Shown here: positions 28,235-38,095 of the stretch, one piece after another | How positions within the stretch are numbered: the first letter of the stretch is position 1 | How the letters are laid out: every line of letters starts with the position of its first letter | Source: an uncultured Bartonella sp. | GTDB taxonomy: Bacteria; Pseudomonadota; Alphaproteobacteria; Rhizobiales; Rhizobiaceae | DNA: 59,543 nt | Assembly: GCF_945285465.1 (NCBI RefSeq) | Contig: NZ_CALYQK010000005.1 | Location: forward strand, 1-59,543 | Reading direction: 5' to 3' | Notes under the pieces: generated by a model | Databases searched by the model: none | What the model was told of the DNA's origin: nothing | What the model saw: the letters and a program-made list of their open reading frames with translations, nothing else | Position numbers and translations under genes: made by a program

Positions 28235-29452
28235 TCATTTGGTTGACGGGCATATAGAATTGGCAATGGCGCGAAAGCCATTTCCCGGATGCATGCCTTC
28301 ACGCATAAAGATATTTCTCAATGGCGCAAAATTGCGCAAACATTCAAGGCCGACACTACGAACAAGTTGCGCTGGCAACATATTAGATAACAAGGCCGTA
28401 TTAAGCGCATGTACCGCACCGGTGCGAACCCAGATATCAGGTTTTCTGAATTTGTTGTAGCTTTCCATTACAGTGATGCTGCCGACATCATGCGGGTCGT
28501 AGTCTATTGCTTTGACCAAATTTGTCGCATCACGAACCCCGAGGTTAAGCCCTTGAGCACCGATTGGCGGAAAGACATGGGCAGCCTCGCCAACCAGAAT
28601 GGTTCTGTTTGAGGCAAAAGTTTTCGGCACAATTCCCGAAAGTGGCCAAGCTTGCGCCGGCGTTATGACATCGACTTTACCAAGCATTGACTGCATACGA
28701 TTTTCGATTGCCCGAGAAAGTGCTTCTTTCCCTAATCCCAGAATTTCATTGGCCCGCTGCGGATTAGCGACCCAAACCAGACTAGAATTTTTCCCCGGAA
28801 GGGGCACCTGAGTAAAGGGGCCATCTTCTGTATGAAATTCTGTCGAGACATTGTGGTGTGGAAATTGATGGGAAAAGCTTAAAATGACCGCGGTTTGAGG
28901 ATAATTCCATTGCCGGCAATCAATGCCAGCAGCAATGCGCGCTTTTGAATTGCGTCCGTCCGCAGCAACAATAAGCGCGACCGCCAATTCAGAACTATCT
29001 TCCATCGTGATGAGAACGTGGTCGTCAAAATGGCCAACAGATTTTACCGAAATCGGCAGTCGAGTTATAAGCTCGCTTTTGCAAACTGCCTCGTTAATTG
29101 CTTTGTTTAGGGCAATATTGGGCATATTGTACCCAAAGGCTATTTCATCAATTTCGGATGAATGGAAATTAACAACGGGACTGCGAATAAGTCTTCTCGT
29201 TCCATCGACGATTCGCATTGTCGAAAGGGCGGCTGCCTCGTCTTTGAGATGTTGCCATATATTGAGACTATCGAGAACTTTTATTGCCGGCATCATCAGG
29301 GCCGTTGTGCGTAAATCATTAGCGTTTGTGCTCGGGCCGATCAGAACTGATTGATATCCCTTTTGGGCGAGAGCCAAGGCGGCTAACATTCCGGCAGGTC
29401 CAGCACCTATAACTGCGATTGTCGTTTTATTATTGTCTGTTGAAGCCGTCAT
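28235..29452 (-). CDS. UbiH/COQ6-type FAD-dependent monooxygenase
   Basis: This is a class A flavoprotein hydroxylase, probably one of the ring hydroxylases of ubiquinone synthesis. The start at 29452 is preferred because GGAAAG lies just upstream; a longer frame begins at 29491. Of its 405 residues, the N-terminal GAGPAGMLAALALA binds the FAD ADP part. The mid-protein AADGRNSKAR is the DG motif, and LVGEAAHVFPPIGAQGLNLG is the GD motif with the UbiH/F-type GAQGLN. Which ring position it hydroxylates cannot be told from the sequence. Confidence 0.88.
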   Translation of the reverse strand: MTASTDNNKTTIAVIGAGPAGMLAALALAQKGYQSVLIGPSTNANDLRTTALMMPAIKVLDSLNIWQHLKDEAAALSTMRIVDGTRRLIRSPVVNFHSSEIDEIAFGYNMPNIALNKAINEAVCKSELITRLPISVKSVGHFDDHVLITMEDSSELAVALIVAADGRNSKARIAAGIDCRQWNYPQTAVILSFSHQFPHHNVSTEFHTEDGPFTQVPLPGKNSSLVWVANPQRANEILGLGKEALSRAIENRMQSMLGKVDVITPAQAWPLSGIVPKTFASNRTILVGEAAHVFPPIGAQGLNLGVRDATNLVKAIDYDPHDVGSITVMESYNKFRKPDIWVRTGAVHALNTALLSNMLPAQLVRSVGLECLRNFAPLRNIFMREGMHPGNGFRAIANSICPSTK

Positions 29453-29634
29453 TGCGATGTCTTTCCATTCGATATTTAAATGTACCATCATTTACGCGAG
29501 GCAAGATAACACAATTTATGTCTCAATCTATCAATTACAATCAATTGTTTTAATTTTTGTGATCAATGATAGAAAGGCATAAAAATTTTTACCGGGTTGT
29601 GATATTCACGTTAAAAAAAAGGGGTTCTGTTGTT

Positions 29635-30396
29635 TTGAAAAACAAACTTGCCGGAAAAATAAAGATTAGTGCGGAAAAATTGCGTCATAAAAAAGTGACA
29701 ATGCCGCAAGCGAGAGCATTTTCGGTTCATCTTTTGACGGCATCAGGATCATTTCTGGCTTTTCTTTCATTGGTTGCCGCTTCCGAAAAAGAATGGACGG
29801 CAATGTTTGGCTGGCTTGGCTTAGCATTGTTGGTTGATGGTATTGATGGGCCGATAGCGCGCAAACTTCAGGTCAAATATGTTCTGCCTACCTGGTCCGG
29901 CGAACTTCTGGATAATATTATTGATTATGTAACTTATGTTCTTATTCCGGCATTCGCACTTTACCAGAGCGGTTTTATGGGCGAGGGACTGTCATTTCTT
30001 TCCGGTGCCATCATTGTTGTTTCTTCTGCAATTTATTACGCAGATACCGGGATGAAGACGAAGGAAAACTTCTTTAAAGGGTTTCCGGTTGTCTGGAATA
30101 TGCTGATTTTTACACTTTTTATCGTTAAACCCGGCGAATGGGTCGCCTTTAGTATTGTCGTCATTTCGGCGATTGTTTCATTTTTGCCCATTTATTTTCT
30201 TCATCCCGTCCGTGTTGTGCGCCTGCGCCCGATTAATCTTACAATCTTTCTGATTTGGTGCGCACTTGGAATTATCGGCATATTCTATCGGCTTGACTCG
30301 CCGGAATGGGTGAAGGTTGGCATGACAATCACTGGGCTTTATATATATCTTATTGGTGCTGTCATGCAGATGTTTCCGCGCCTTGGCGAACGTTAA
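29635..30396 (+). CDS. pcs: Pcs, phosphatidylcholine synthase
   Basis: Pcs condenses choline with CDP-diacylglycerol to phosphatidylcholine in the inner membrane, the one-step route found in host-associated Hyphomicrobiales. The CDP-alcohol phosphotransferase signature is present (DGIDGPIARK, then GELLDNIIDYVTY), with about eight hydrophobic helices. The start is uncertain. I chose TTG 29635 (about 253 residues), which follows AAGGGG; an ATG at 29566 has no ribosome-binding site and one at 29701 gives 231 residues beginning just before the conserved RAFSVHLLTASGSFLA. Confidence 0.93.
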   Translation: MKNKLAGKIKISAEKLRHKKVTMPQARAFSVHLLTASGSFLAFLSLVAASEKEWTAMFGWLGLALLVDGIDGPIARKLQVKYVLPTWSGELLDNIIDYVTYVLIPAFALYQSGFMGEGLSFLSGAIIVVSSAIYYADTGMKTKENFFKGFPVVWNMLIFTLFIVKPGEWVAFSIVVISAIVSFLPIYFLHPVRVVRLRPINLTIFLIWCALGIIGIFYRLDSPEWVKVGMTITGLYIYLIGAVMQMFPRLGER

Positions 30397-30528
30397 CTCC
30401 TGATATTGTTTTAAAACCTTTAAATTTTGTCAGAGGTTGAACTTTGCAAATGACAAGTTGGATTGCTTTTATAATGAATATTGATTTAAATACCTGTTGC
30501 CTTTCAGTGTTCCTAAGGAGTTCGGGCG

Positions 30529-31578
30529 ATGCAACTTGATTTTGGTGGCGGGAAAGAGGTTACTTTCTTGAAAGAAGGTCGTGCGGGAATTGTCCGACTC
30601 ACACGCCCAGAGGCATTGAATGCTCTTAGTTTCAATATGGTGCGGGCACTCGATAAAGCTTTGCACAGTTGGGAAACCGACGATGATGTGCTGTGCGTAA
30701 TCATTGAAGGGGAGGGTAGAGCTTTTTGTGCGGGTGGCGACGTTGTTTCTGCCTATGAGGAAGGAAAAGCGGGAAAGCCTGCCTATGACTATTTTTCATC
30801 CGAATACAGACTTAACGGTTATATCGGACGTTTCCCCAAACCATATATTGCTATTTTGGATGGCATTTGCATGGGCGGTGGTGCGGGTATTTCTGTCCAC
30901 GGCTCGCACCGCATTGTTACCGAGGATACTCTTTTTTCAATGCCGGAAGCGGCAATCGGTTTTTTCCCCGATGTTGGTGCAGGAGATTTTCTTTCGCGAT
31001 TAAATGGCAATTTCGGATTATATCTGGCTCTTACCGGTGCCAGATGCAAGTGGGGCGACTGCTTGCAAACAGGTTTGGCCACTCACGCTGTTGCCAAAAA
31101 CAGCCTTGAAGATTTGAAAGCCAGCATTATCGAACAGGGTAATCCTCGTCCGGCATTAGAAAAATATGCTATAGAAGTTAATTACGAAACAAGTGCCGAA
31201 ACCCGCACGCTCATTGCCGAGTGTTTTGGGAACGAAACATTAGACGCGTGTTTGAATGCACTTGGTCAAAAGGCAAACGAGGGTAATTCCTTTGCCAAGG
31301 AAATTCTCGATACTCTTTCGTTGCATTCGCCGACAAGCCTGATGGTTATTTGGCGGGCTATGATGCAATGCAAGCCTCTTGGCCTTAGCGATTGTCTGAA
31401 ATTGGAAAACAGGATTGCCCACCATATGATGGACAATCATGATTTTTATGAAGGCGTTCGGGCTGTTCTCATAGACAAGGATCATACGCCACACTGGCAA
31501 CCGGATAGTTTGGCAGGTGTGACTGACGAGATTGTTGATTCTTATTTTCAACCTGTCGAAAAAGAACTGGCTGTTTAA
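30529..31578 (+). CDS. 3-hydroxyisobutyryl-CoA hydrolase-like enoyl-CoA hydratase/isomerase family protein
   Basis: This crotonase-fold protein of 349 residues is longer than simple enoyl-CoA hydratases and resembles HIBYL-CoA hydrolase, which removes CoA in valine breakdown. Motifs include AFCAGGDVVSAYEEGKAG, the oxyanion-hole GICMGGGAGISVHGSHRI and MPEAAIGFFPDVGA, which is characteristic of this branch. AAGGAG precedes the ATG. It overlaps the next gene by one base. An enoyl-CoA hydratase role is the alternative. Confidence 0.85.
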   Translation: MQLDFGGGKEVTFLKEGRAGIVRLTRPEALNALSFNMVRALDKALHSWETDDDVLCVIIEGEGRAFCAGGDVVSAYEEGKAGKPAYDYFSSEYRLNGYIGRFPKPYIAILDGICMGGGAGISVHGSHRIVTEDTLFSMPEAAIGFFPDVGAGDFLSRLNGNFGLYLALTGARCKWGDCLQTGLATHAVAKNSLEDLKASIIEQGNPRPALEKYAIEVNYETSAETRTLIAECFGNETLDACLNALGQKANEGNSFAKEILDTLSLHSPTSLMVIWRAMMQCKPLGLSDCLKLENRIAHHMMDNHDFYEGVRAVLIDKDHTPHWQPDSLAGVTDEIVDSYFQPVEKELAV

Positions 31579-31994
31579 TGGATAACCAATTACGGCAAGC
31601 TGCCAAGCATGATCTTACGATATCTGGTTATACTGTTTTTCTCCGCTGCTTGTCATTGATAGCGCTTTTGTTCGGCATGTTATACTGGATCCGTCTTGTT
31701 GGTGTTTTTCCTGGCAATTTATGGCGCGTCGATCGAATGCCATGGCTGTGGCAGGTGTTGACAACGACTTTATCTGTCCTTTTTCCGGTTGCCGCGCTTG
31801 GTCTGTGGATGCAGTCACCATGGGGGGTCATTCTTTGGTTTTTTGCCGCGTTGATAGAATCGCTTGCCTTTACTGTCTACAGTGCAAATTTCACATATTT
31901 GCCGTCGACAGCTGTTTTTCACCTTATGGTGCTTGCAGTCTTCATTATGTTTCAAGTTCTATTTTTTTTGAAAAAGAAGAAAAAAAACGTTTAG
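31578..31994 (+). CDS. DUF6163-like membrane protein
   Basis: The 138-residue protein has four hydrophobic segments (for example FLRCLSLIALLFGMLYWIRL and FHLMVLAVFIMFQVLFFL) and a lysine-rich C-terminus. Its length, topology and position directly after an enoyl-CoA hydratase family gene fit the DUF6163 family of Hyphomicrobiales, for which no function is known to me. The ATG shares a base with the preceding stop, so it is very probably translated. Confidence 0.75.
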   Translation: MDNQLRQAAKHDLTISGYTVFLRCLSLIALLFGMLYWIRLVGVFPGNLWRVDRMPWLWQVLTTTLSVLFPVAALGLWMQSPWGVILWFFAALIESLAFTVYSANFTYLPSTAVFHLMVLAVFIMFQVLFFLKKKKKNV

Positions 31995-32174
31995 TTACCC
32001 ACTCTTAACGTTCCATAGGATCAAACCTGTGATGTTAAAGGTTCATTTTTTTGTGTGACATGATAAAGACACAAAAAAGTTAGATTTAACAAAGTAACAA
32101 TATTTCTTCCGCTAAACGGGTTTTAGCATTAGTGATGGTTGTTCATCGGCTAAGGTATGCTTGGAAATACGAGA

Positions 32175-33464
32175 ATGAAACAAAAGAACACAATATCTGT
32201 CAAGAATTGTCTTATTGAACGGCGATTTTTTTTAAAGTCACTGGCGAGTGTTGCAGCCGTGTCATTGGCACCGGTCAGTGCCCGGGCTGAAAACTTATTG
32301 TTCGCGCAAACCGGGCGCGGCCGCTGGGATGACCAATTTGATTCTGGAGCATCTGGTGGTGCAAAAGTAGCATCTAACCAGCCAATTTTAAGCTTCGCAA
32401 CAGTTGAAGATACGGAAAAAGCTGTTGCACAATATGAAGATATTGTTGCCCGCGGTGGTTGGCCGAGAGTGCCTACAGAGCAGGGTAAGTTGCAAATTGG
32501 CATGACACATCCGGCGGTGGTGGCTTTACGGGAGAGGTTGGCAGCATCGGGCGATCTTCCAGCAAGTATTGCAGTGTCGCAATCATTTGATACATATGTT
32601 GACGCAGCCGTCAAAAGGTTTCAGTTGCGCCATGGTTTGCCAGCAGATGGTGTTACCGGCGACGCAACCTATAAATCATTGAATGTCGATGCACAAACGC
32701 GCCTTAACCAGTTGCGTATTAATGTCGAGCGGCTGAAACCGAAGGCGGAAATGACGTCGAAAGAGCAGCGCTTCGTAATGGTCAATATTCCAGCTGCACA
32801 GATTGAAGCTGTCGAAAATGGGGTAGTGGTGCAGCGGCATACCGCGGTTGTCGGTAAAATTGATCGACAAACGCCGCTTCTTGATTCAAAAATCAGCCAG
32901 ATTATTCTTAATCCGTTCTGGACTGTGCCGAAATCGATTATCCGCAAAGATATCATACCATTGATGCAGAAGAATCCTTCCTATCTTTCTGACAACAATA
33001 TCCATATCTTCAATAATCGGGGGGAAGAAGTACCACCCGAAAGCATTGATTGGCATAGCGATGAAGCTGTAAGCATGATGTTCCGGCAGGATCCGGGCAA
33101 GATCAATGCCATGTCATCGACAAAAATAAATTTTGCCAATCCTTATTCCGTTTATATGCATGATACGCCCATACAGACACTGTTCAATAGTTTGATGCGC
33201 TTTGATTCGTCGGGTTGTATCCGTATCCAGAACATTCGGGATCTTAATGTATGGATTTTGAAAAACACCCCCGGCTGGGATCGTCAACGCATGGAAGCGG
33301 TTATAGCTTCGCGACAGAATACACCAATCAATATTCCCGATCCGATTCCGCTGCATTTTGTTTATATTTCGGCCTGGTCAACGGGTGAAGACGTCGTCCA
33401 GTTTCGGGATGATATTTATCATATGGACGGGTCGGCGCAATTGGCACTTGATACTGCAGGCTGA
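32175..33464 (+). CDS. L,D-transpeptidase (YcbB/LdtD type) with Tat-like signal
   Basis: This periplasmic enzyme makes 3-3 cross-links in peptidoglycan or anchors envelope proteins. The N-terminus has ERRFFLKSLASVAAVSLAPV, a twin-arginine-like RRxFLK signal ending in ARA. A peptidoglycan-binding domain follows (AVKRFQLRHGLPADGVTGD), then the YkuD catalytic domain with His in YMHDTPIQTLF and Cys in RFDSSGCIRIQN. I chose ATG 32175 (429 residues); an ATG at 32157 is possible. It appears monocistronic, with a terminator downstream. Confidence 0.92.
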   Translation: MKQKNTISVKNCLIERRFFLKSLASVAAVSLAPVSARAENLLFAQTGRGRWDDQFDSGASGGAKVASNQPILSFATVEDTEKAVAQYEDIVARGGWPRVPTEQGKLQIGMTHPAVVALRERLAASGDLPASIAVSQSFDTYVDAAVKRFQLRHGLPADGVTGDATYKSLNVDAQTRLNQLRINVERLKPKAEMTSKEQRFVMVNIPAAQIEAVENGVVVQRHTAVVGKIDRQTPLLDSKISQIILNPFWTVPKSIIRKDIIPLMQKNPSYLSDNNIHIFNNRGEEVPPESIDWHSDEAVSMMFRQDPGKINAMSSTKINFANPYSVYMHDTPIQTLFNSLMRFDSSGCIRIQNIRDLNVWILKNTPGWDRQRMEAVIASRQNTPINIPDPIPLHFVYISAWSTGEDVVQFRDDIYHMDGSAQLALDTAG

Positions 33465-33486
33465 CAGATTTTAAAAAAATTGGTTT

Positions 33487-33516
33487 AAAACCGTCGATAT
33501 GGCGGTTTTATTTTTG
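33487..33516 (+). terminator. Candidate terminator after the L,D-transpeptidase gene
   Basis: AAAACCG (33487-33493) pairs with CGGTTTT (33503-33509) across a 9-base loop, and ATTTTTGTTATTTTT follows. It ends the L,D-transpeptidase transcript before the Wzz-like gene. Confidence 0.55.
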
Positions 33517-33587
33517 TTATTTTTAAGGGGATAGTTACTCCTTTGTTCTATCTGGAAGAAAGTGCCTTTCGTACCAGTTGAACAGGA

Positions 33588-35366
33588 ATGACAAAACAAA
33601 ACGAAATCAAGCCGTTTCTAAAACGTTTTTTGCCGCAAAATGCTATGCTGGTTTTGCTGGCGACGGCTTTTTGTTTTCTAGTCGGCTTGTTTATTTGTAT
33701 ATCTGAACCGCCGGTTTACGTTGCAAAAGTAGCGGTATCTGTAAAAAATTCTGATGGCAGTGCCTTGACCGCTGACGAGCGGAACAGGGTTGTTTTGCTA
33801 TTGCTGTCGCCGACAGTCTATCGCGCAACAGTTGCATCTTTGGATAAACAAACCGTTCCCTTCACGTTTCAAGACTTTTACCGTGCTTTTGTTGTTAACG
33901 ACAACAACGGTGTCATTCTGTTGAGTTTTACAAATAACAACGCGACCAATGCTGGACGGGTGTTGGAAAACGCGCTTGAAGTTTTTTACAAACAATTAGC
34001 AAGCTCCCATACGGCTGAACGGCAGAAAATAATTGCGGATAGTCGCGATCAACGCAACCAGATGCTAAGCACAGCGCTGAACGACTTTGGCCGATTTTTG
34101 CGCGAGACAGTTCATGAACCGGACCAAAATGGTTTATATGCCGCACTAATTGCGGCTATAGGTAATCGTGTTGCTTATGATGCGACACTTTCAGTATTGA
34201 AAAATACTGAAGACACTTCACAGTCACCCTTAAATCTCGAATTTATTGCCAATGATCCAGCGGTTTTGACGGCTTCAACGCGGCTAGATAAATTGACAGC
34301 CGAAATTGCCCATGTGCAGACACAACTAGGCCAAGACCACCGGCAAATCGCCGCAATGGTAGCTGAACAAAACACCCTTGCTTCTGAGCTAGACAACAAG
34401 GTGGCCTTGGCTATTGAGCGACTTTATACAGAAGCGGAAATTGCCCGTAAAACCGAAATTGGTCTGCGTGAAGAATGGAAAGAGACAGACATTACGCGGC
34501 AGAAGAATTTTGATCAGGAGCTAAATCGGCTCGAGCAGAAAATACAAACGATTTGGCACAAATATGATCAGGATGTCGAAAAGGCAATGTACTTGAAAGG
34601 TGACGGGCTTTTGACAGCTAATGGCGCGATAACAGTTTCAAAACAAACAATTTTTTCACGGTTCGGATCAAAATTGCTGTTATTTACTCTGTTAGCATTG
34701 CTTTTCTTTACCGCTATTGTGCTATTGGGTGAAAAAATATTATCTCGCCGCAAAAAAAATTGTGCGGCATCCATGATTGCCAAGAAAGTCGTGCAGCCGG
34801 ATGGTAAACCAAGTGAACAGCCAACTGCGCAACCAGCAAAGACAAGGCTGGGCTTTGAACAAGTGCTGACATCACTCGACGGGACAAACGCGCAGATTGT
34901 TGCTGTTGTCGGAGAAAAAGCCGGACAGGTTTCGGCGCGGTTGGCGATGGACTTGCAGAGTAAAAATAAGACTGTTCTTCTTGTCGACATTTCAACAAAC
35001 GAAATTGGTAATCTGATTGGCCCCCATCGTGGTTTCACCGATATATTGACTGGCGATGCTAAAATTGCGGAAGTGATCTATAGTGATTACGATAGCGGTG
35101 TCGATATTTTGCCACAAGGGATGGCAAGTGTTGTTCGCGCGCATGATTTTGTCACCGATATTCCCGAAATTATCGATTTGTTGAAACATAAATATTCTGT
35201 GATTCTGCTTGCTATGGCGGCACCGCCGCCATTTGGCATTGAAGAGATCATTGATGAAAGTGATTGTGTGGTCATTTCGGCGGGCAGTACAGTTGACGAA
35301 GAAAACTGGCGAGAATTATGTGCAAAGTATTCGCAAACAGCAGTATTTTCTCTTGTTGAAAATTGA
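33588..35366 (+). CDS. Wzz/ExoP-like membrane protein with degenerate BY-kinase-type ATPase domain
   Basis: This 592-residue protein has the architecture of polysaccharide co-polymerases. It has a membrane helix near residues 19-38, a periplasmic region with a long charged coiled-coil segment (about 240-330), a second helix near 365-385, then a cytoplasmic MinD/BY-kinase-like domain. The ATPase motifs are eroded. Where GxxxxGK[ST] is expected it reads GEKAGQVS (442-449), with Val in place of Lys, and the Walker A' aspartates (DxD) are replaced by VLLVDIST. The tyrosine-rich tail of true kinases is absent. No polysaccharide genes lie nearby. I infer a regulatory pseudokinase. Confidence 0.75.
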   Translation: MTKQNEIKPFLKRFLPQNAMLVLLATAFCFLVGLFICISEPPVYVAKVAVSVKNSDGSALTADERNRVVLLLLSPTVYRATVASLDKQTVPFTFQDFYRAFVVNDNNGVILLSFTNNNATNAGRVLENALEVFYKQLASSHTAERQKIIADSRDQRNQMLSTALNDFGRFLRETVHEPDQNGLYAALIAAIGNRVAYDATLSVLKNTEDTSQSPLNLEFIANDPAVLTASTRLDKLTAEIAHVQTQLGQDHRQIAAMVAEQNTLASELDNKVALAIERLYTEAEIARKTEIGLREEWKETDITRQKNFDQELNRLEQKIQTIWHKYDQDVEKAMYLKGDGLLTANGAITVSKQTIFSRFGSKLLLFTLLALLFFTAIVLLGEKILSRRKKNCAASMIAKKVVQPDGKPSEQPTAQPAKTRLGFEQVLTSLDGTNAQIVAVVGEKAGQVSARLAMDLQSKNKTVLLVDISTNEIGNLIGPHRGFTDILTGDAKIAEVIYSDYDSGVDILPQGMASVVRAHDFVTDIPEIIDLLKHKYSVILLAMAAPPPFGIEEIIDESDCVVISAGSTVDEENWRELCAKYSQTAVFSLVEN

Positions 35367-35514
35367 AAAATAGCTACAAACGCGACGGCTTGTCGCGGCC
35401 TGCGCCCTTGTTTTCTCAACAACATTGCTGCACCAATAGAAAACGAACAGGACAATTCCGACATATCTGACACGATATGCGCCGACTTGTATGATAGACT
35501 GAAGGTTTCATGAT

Positions 35515-36594
35515 ATGACAACGACTGCAATTGATCGAACCGCGCTTAATTTGAAACAAGTGCGTAATCGGAAAGTGATTCAAATTTGGCTTTATGTCGT
35601 TTTAATCCTGTGTCTGGCGATTGTTATCGTCGGTGGCGCGACCCGTTTGACGGGTTCGGGTCTGTCAATCACTGAATGGAAACCTGTCCATGGAATTATT
35701 CCGCCTATCGGGGAAGCCGAGTGGCAGGACGAGTTTGAAAAATACCAGCAGATTGCCCAGTATAAGGTGGTCAATCAAGGTATGACACTCTCGCAATTCA
35801 AAGGAATTTTCTGGTGGGAATGGGCGCATCGTATTTTGGCTCGCCTGGTTGGTGTGGTCGCCTTATTCGGCTTGCTCTGGTTTTGGGCGACCAAGAAAAT
35901 TGAAAAGACGATTTTGCCGCAATTGATCGCCGTACCGGTTATTATAGGTATTCAGGGAGCAATTGGCTGGTGGATGGTTGCATCGGGACTAGGTGCCAGT
36001 GATTTGACGAGTGTCAGTCAATATCGTTTGGCCATTCATCTTGTTACCGCCTGCATTGTCGTTATTTTTGTTACATATGTTTCGGCCGGGCTCGGCGATT
36101 ATTCAGACAAACCGGCCAACCGTAGTATCCAGAAATTTGCCGGCTGGCTTGTATTTCTGGTGCTCGTGCAGATTTATTTTGGTGCACTGGTTGCCGGGCT
36201 TCATGCCGGTAAAGTTTATAATACGTGGCCATTTATGGATGGTCAGTTGGTGCCGGACGGGCTTCTGGTTGATAATCCGGTATGGCGAAACTTTTTTGAA
36301 AACAGATTGATGGTTCAATTTGTGCACCGTTGTTTTGCTTATTTGCTCGTTGCAGCGGCTTTGTTACACGCTTTCAATGTTGAAAAGCTGGCATCCGGTA
36401 CAACCCATGCCAGACGGGCAATGTTGTTGCTTATCGCAATTGTCGTTCAAGCAATTTTTGGTGTCATTACGCTCTTGCTCGAAGCGCCAATAAGCTGGGG
36501 TCTCATTCACCAGGGAGTTGCTTTATTGGTACTTGTTTTTGCCGTCGCCCATTGGCGGGCAACCAAAGGTGCCTATCCTATTACAACGGCCTGA
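35515..36594 (+). CDS. ctaA: CtaA, heme A synthase
   Basis: CtaA (COX15/CtaA type 2) hydroxylates the C8 methyl of heme O to make heme A for cytochrome c oxidase. The 359-residue membrane protein has about eight helices. Signature parts are [19 protein letters not shown] near residue 40, [14 protein letters not shown] with a heme-ligand His, [11 protein letters not shown] and the late [10 protein letters not shown]. It is divergent in function from its neighbours and looks monocistronic. Confidence 0.95.
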   Translation: MTTTAIDRTALNLKQVRNRKVIQIWLYVVLILCLAIVIVGGATRLTGSGLSITEWKPVHGIIPPIGEAEWQDEFEKYQQIAQYKVVNQGMTLSQFKGIFWWEWAHRILARLVGVVALFGLLWFWATKKIEKTILPQLIAVPVIIGIQGAIGWWMVASGLGASDLTSVSQYRLAIHLVTACIVVIFVTYVSAGLGDYSDKPANRSIQKFAGWLVFLVLVQIYFGALVAGLHAGKVYNTWPFMDGQLVPDGLLVDNPVWRNFFENRLMVQFVHRCFAYLLVAAALLHAFNVEKLASGTTHARRAMLLLIAIVVQAIFGVITLLLEAPISWGLIHQGVALLVLVFAVAHWRATKGAYPITTA

Positions 36595-36651
36595 TCCTTT
36601 TGCTGCAGAGAATTTGCACCAAAGTCTGCTGGCAGAAACAGCAATAATATC

Positions 36652-36676
36652 GACAACGGCGTGTGTTGCCGTTGTC
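36652..36676. terminator. Perfect hairpin between convergent ctaA and argC
   Basis: GACAACGGC (36652-36660) and GCCGTTGTC (36668-36676) form a 9-bp perfect stem with a 7-base loop, between the two convergent genes. There is no T-run, so it is a candidate transcript-end hairpin rather than a classic intrinsic terminator. Confidence 0.45.
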
Positions 36677-36763
36677 TGATTGCGGCCACTGCCTGACAGT
36701 CGGTAAATGAAGATTTGTTTATCGAACGCTATATTTGCCGAATTCTATATAACTAAAATTCAT

Positions 36764-37705
36764 TTATATTTGTGTTTTGCCAATCATCAGATCAAGATTT
36801 TGAACGGCAGCACCGGATGCCCCTTTGCCCAGATTGTCAAGGACTGCACAAAGATTATAAACTCCGCTTGCATCATCACCAAATACAAAAAGTTTCAATT
36901 TGTCGGTATTGGCCAATAATTCGGCATCAAGACGTTGCAACCTGTCGTTTTCAGCCTCACTTGCAACAGTGACAATGTCCTGCCCATTGTAATGGGCAGC
37001 AAAAATTTCGCGTAGGCCAGCCGCCGTGACAGTTTTCTTCAACAGACAATTATGAAGGGGTAAATTGACAATCATTCCCTGAGCAAAGCGGCCGACACTG
37101 GGAACGAAAACGGGCGTTCGCGCCAATTTGCCATGGACACGGATTTCAGGAATATGCTTGTGTTTAAGATTAAGGCCATAGATAAAATAACTTGCATCTA
37201 TTCTGTCAGGAACGGAAGGGCTTTCCATTTGTGCAATCATTTTTTTCCCGCCGCCTGTATATCCGGATACAGCATTGATTGATACCGGATAGTTTTCGTC
37301 GATAATAAATGCTTCGCGTAAAGGACGTATGAGGCTTAAAGCCCCCGTTGGATAGCAGCCCGGATTGGCAACAAAACGCGCCGATTTTATGCGACCGTTT
37401 TGGCCATGGGTAAGTTCGGCAAAACCGTAGACCCAATCCGGTGATACACGATGTGCGGTCGAACTATCGATAATACGTAATTTATGGTTGTCTGAGAGGC
37501 TTTTGACTGTGTCGATTGCGGCATCGTCGGGAAGACATAAAATAGCAATATCTGCAGCATTCAAAAGCTCAAGTCGTGATGAACTATTATGTCTTTCATC
37601 ATGCGGAATGGAGAGAATTTCAAGGTCATTACGGTTTGCTAGTCTTTTTCGTATTTGCAGACCAGTGGTACCATGTTCGCCGTCAATAAATACTTTTGTT
37701 GGCAT
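36764..37705 (-). CDS. argC: ArgC, N-acetyl-gamma-glutamyl-phosphate reductase (short type)
   Basis: ArgC reduces N-acetylglutamyl phosphate to the semialdehyde in arginine synthesis. From the ATG at 37705 it has 313 residues, the length of the type 2 family; a frame from 37759 adds an unrelated extension. The N-terminal [15 protein letters not shown] is diagnostic of this type, the catalytic Cys117 lies in [12 protein letters not shown], and [12 protein letters not shown] is conserved. In many relatives argC follows rplM-rpsI; here neither gene is adjacent. Confidence 0.94.
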   Translation of the reverse strand: MPTKVFIDGEHGTTGLQIRKRLANRNDLEILSIPHDERHNSSSRLELLNAADIAILCLPDDAAIDTVKSLSDNHKLRIIDSSTAHRVSPDWVYGFAELTHGQNGRIKSARFVANPGCYPTGALSLIRPLREAFIIDENYPVSINAVSGYTGGGKKMIAQMESPSVPDRIDASYFIYGLNLKHKHIPEIRVHGKLARTPVFVPSVGRFAQGMIVNLPLHNCLLKKTVTAAGLREIFAAHYNGQDIVTVASEAENDRLQRLDAELLANTDKLKLFVFGDDASGVYNLCAVLDNLGKGASGAAVQNLDLMIGKTQI

Positions 37706-38095
37706 AATTAAAAGCCCGTGGTTAAAACGCGATAGCGCGTAAGATTGGTTTTCTAACAACTAATCGGAATTGGTTTGTAAATACAACAATAATTATCTTG
37801 ACAAAGCCATGGTAAGATAAATTTTTGCGAAAACAGCGGCAGCTAAAAACCATCGATTTTGATGTGTCAATCATGTGATATATAAAGAAGTTAAATAGGT
37901 GGCAGTCAAAGTTTCACAATCAGTGTCGAAAAAATTTCACAGTCATTGTAAAAGTTTTCATTGTTTGCGGTATAATCGGAAGCTTTTTTGAAGAATTTTA
38001 TGGATTATGAGCTATTTGTCTACAAACTGTTTTAACATATGGCAATGCTGTGTTAATTGTCGTGCGGCTTTTTTCTGTGATAGGGACATATCTCC
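37706..38095. other. argC/glyA divergent intergenic region with candidate glyA promoter
   Basis: The 390-bp region holds no supported gene. A perfect -10-like TATAAT lies at 37971-37976. The best -35-like match, TTGTAA at 37946-37951, is 19 bp away, which is longer than ideal. Two similar segments with TTTCACA (37911-37917 and 37935-37941) lie just upstream and could be regulator sites. The mRNA leader of glyA would be about 110 bases. Confidence 0.4.

Noticed and set aside
32069..32101. Inverted repeat of T and A runs with GTGT/ACAC between the DUF6163-like gene and the L,D-transpeptidase
   Set aside because: The stem is almost all A-T pairs and lacks a following T-run, so it is too weak to call a terminator.
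35381..35397. CGCGAC/GTCGCG hairpin after the Wzz-like gene
   Set aside because: It is a short 6-bp stem without a T-run and no context to assign a role; it could be chance in a GC-richer patch.
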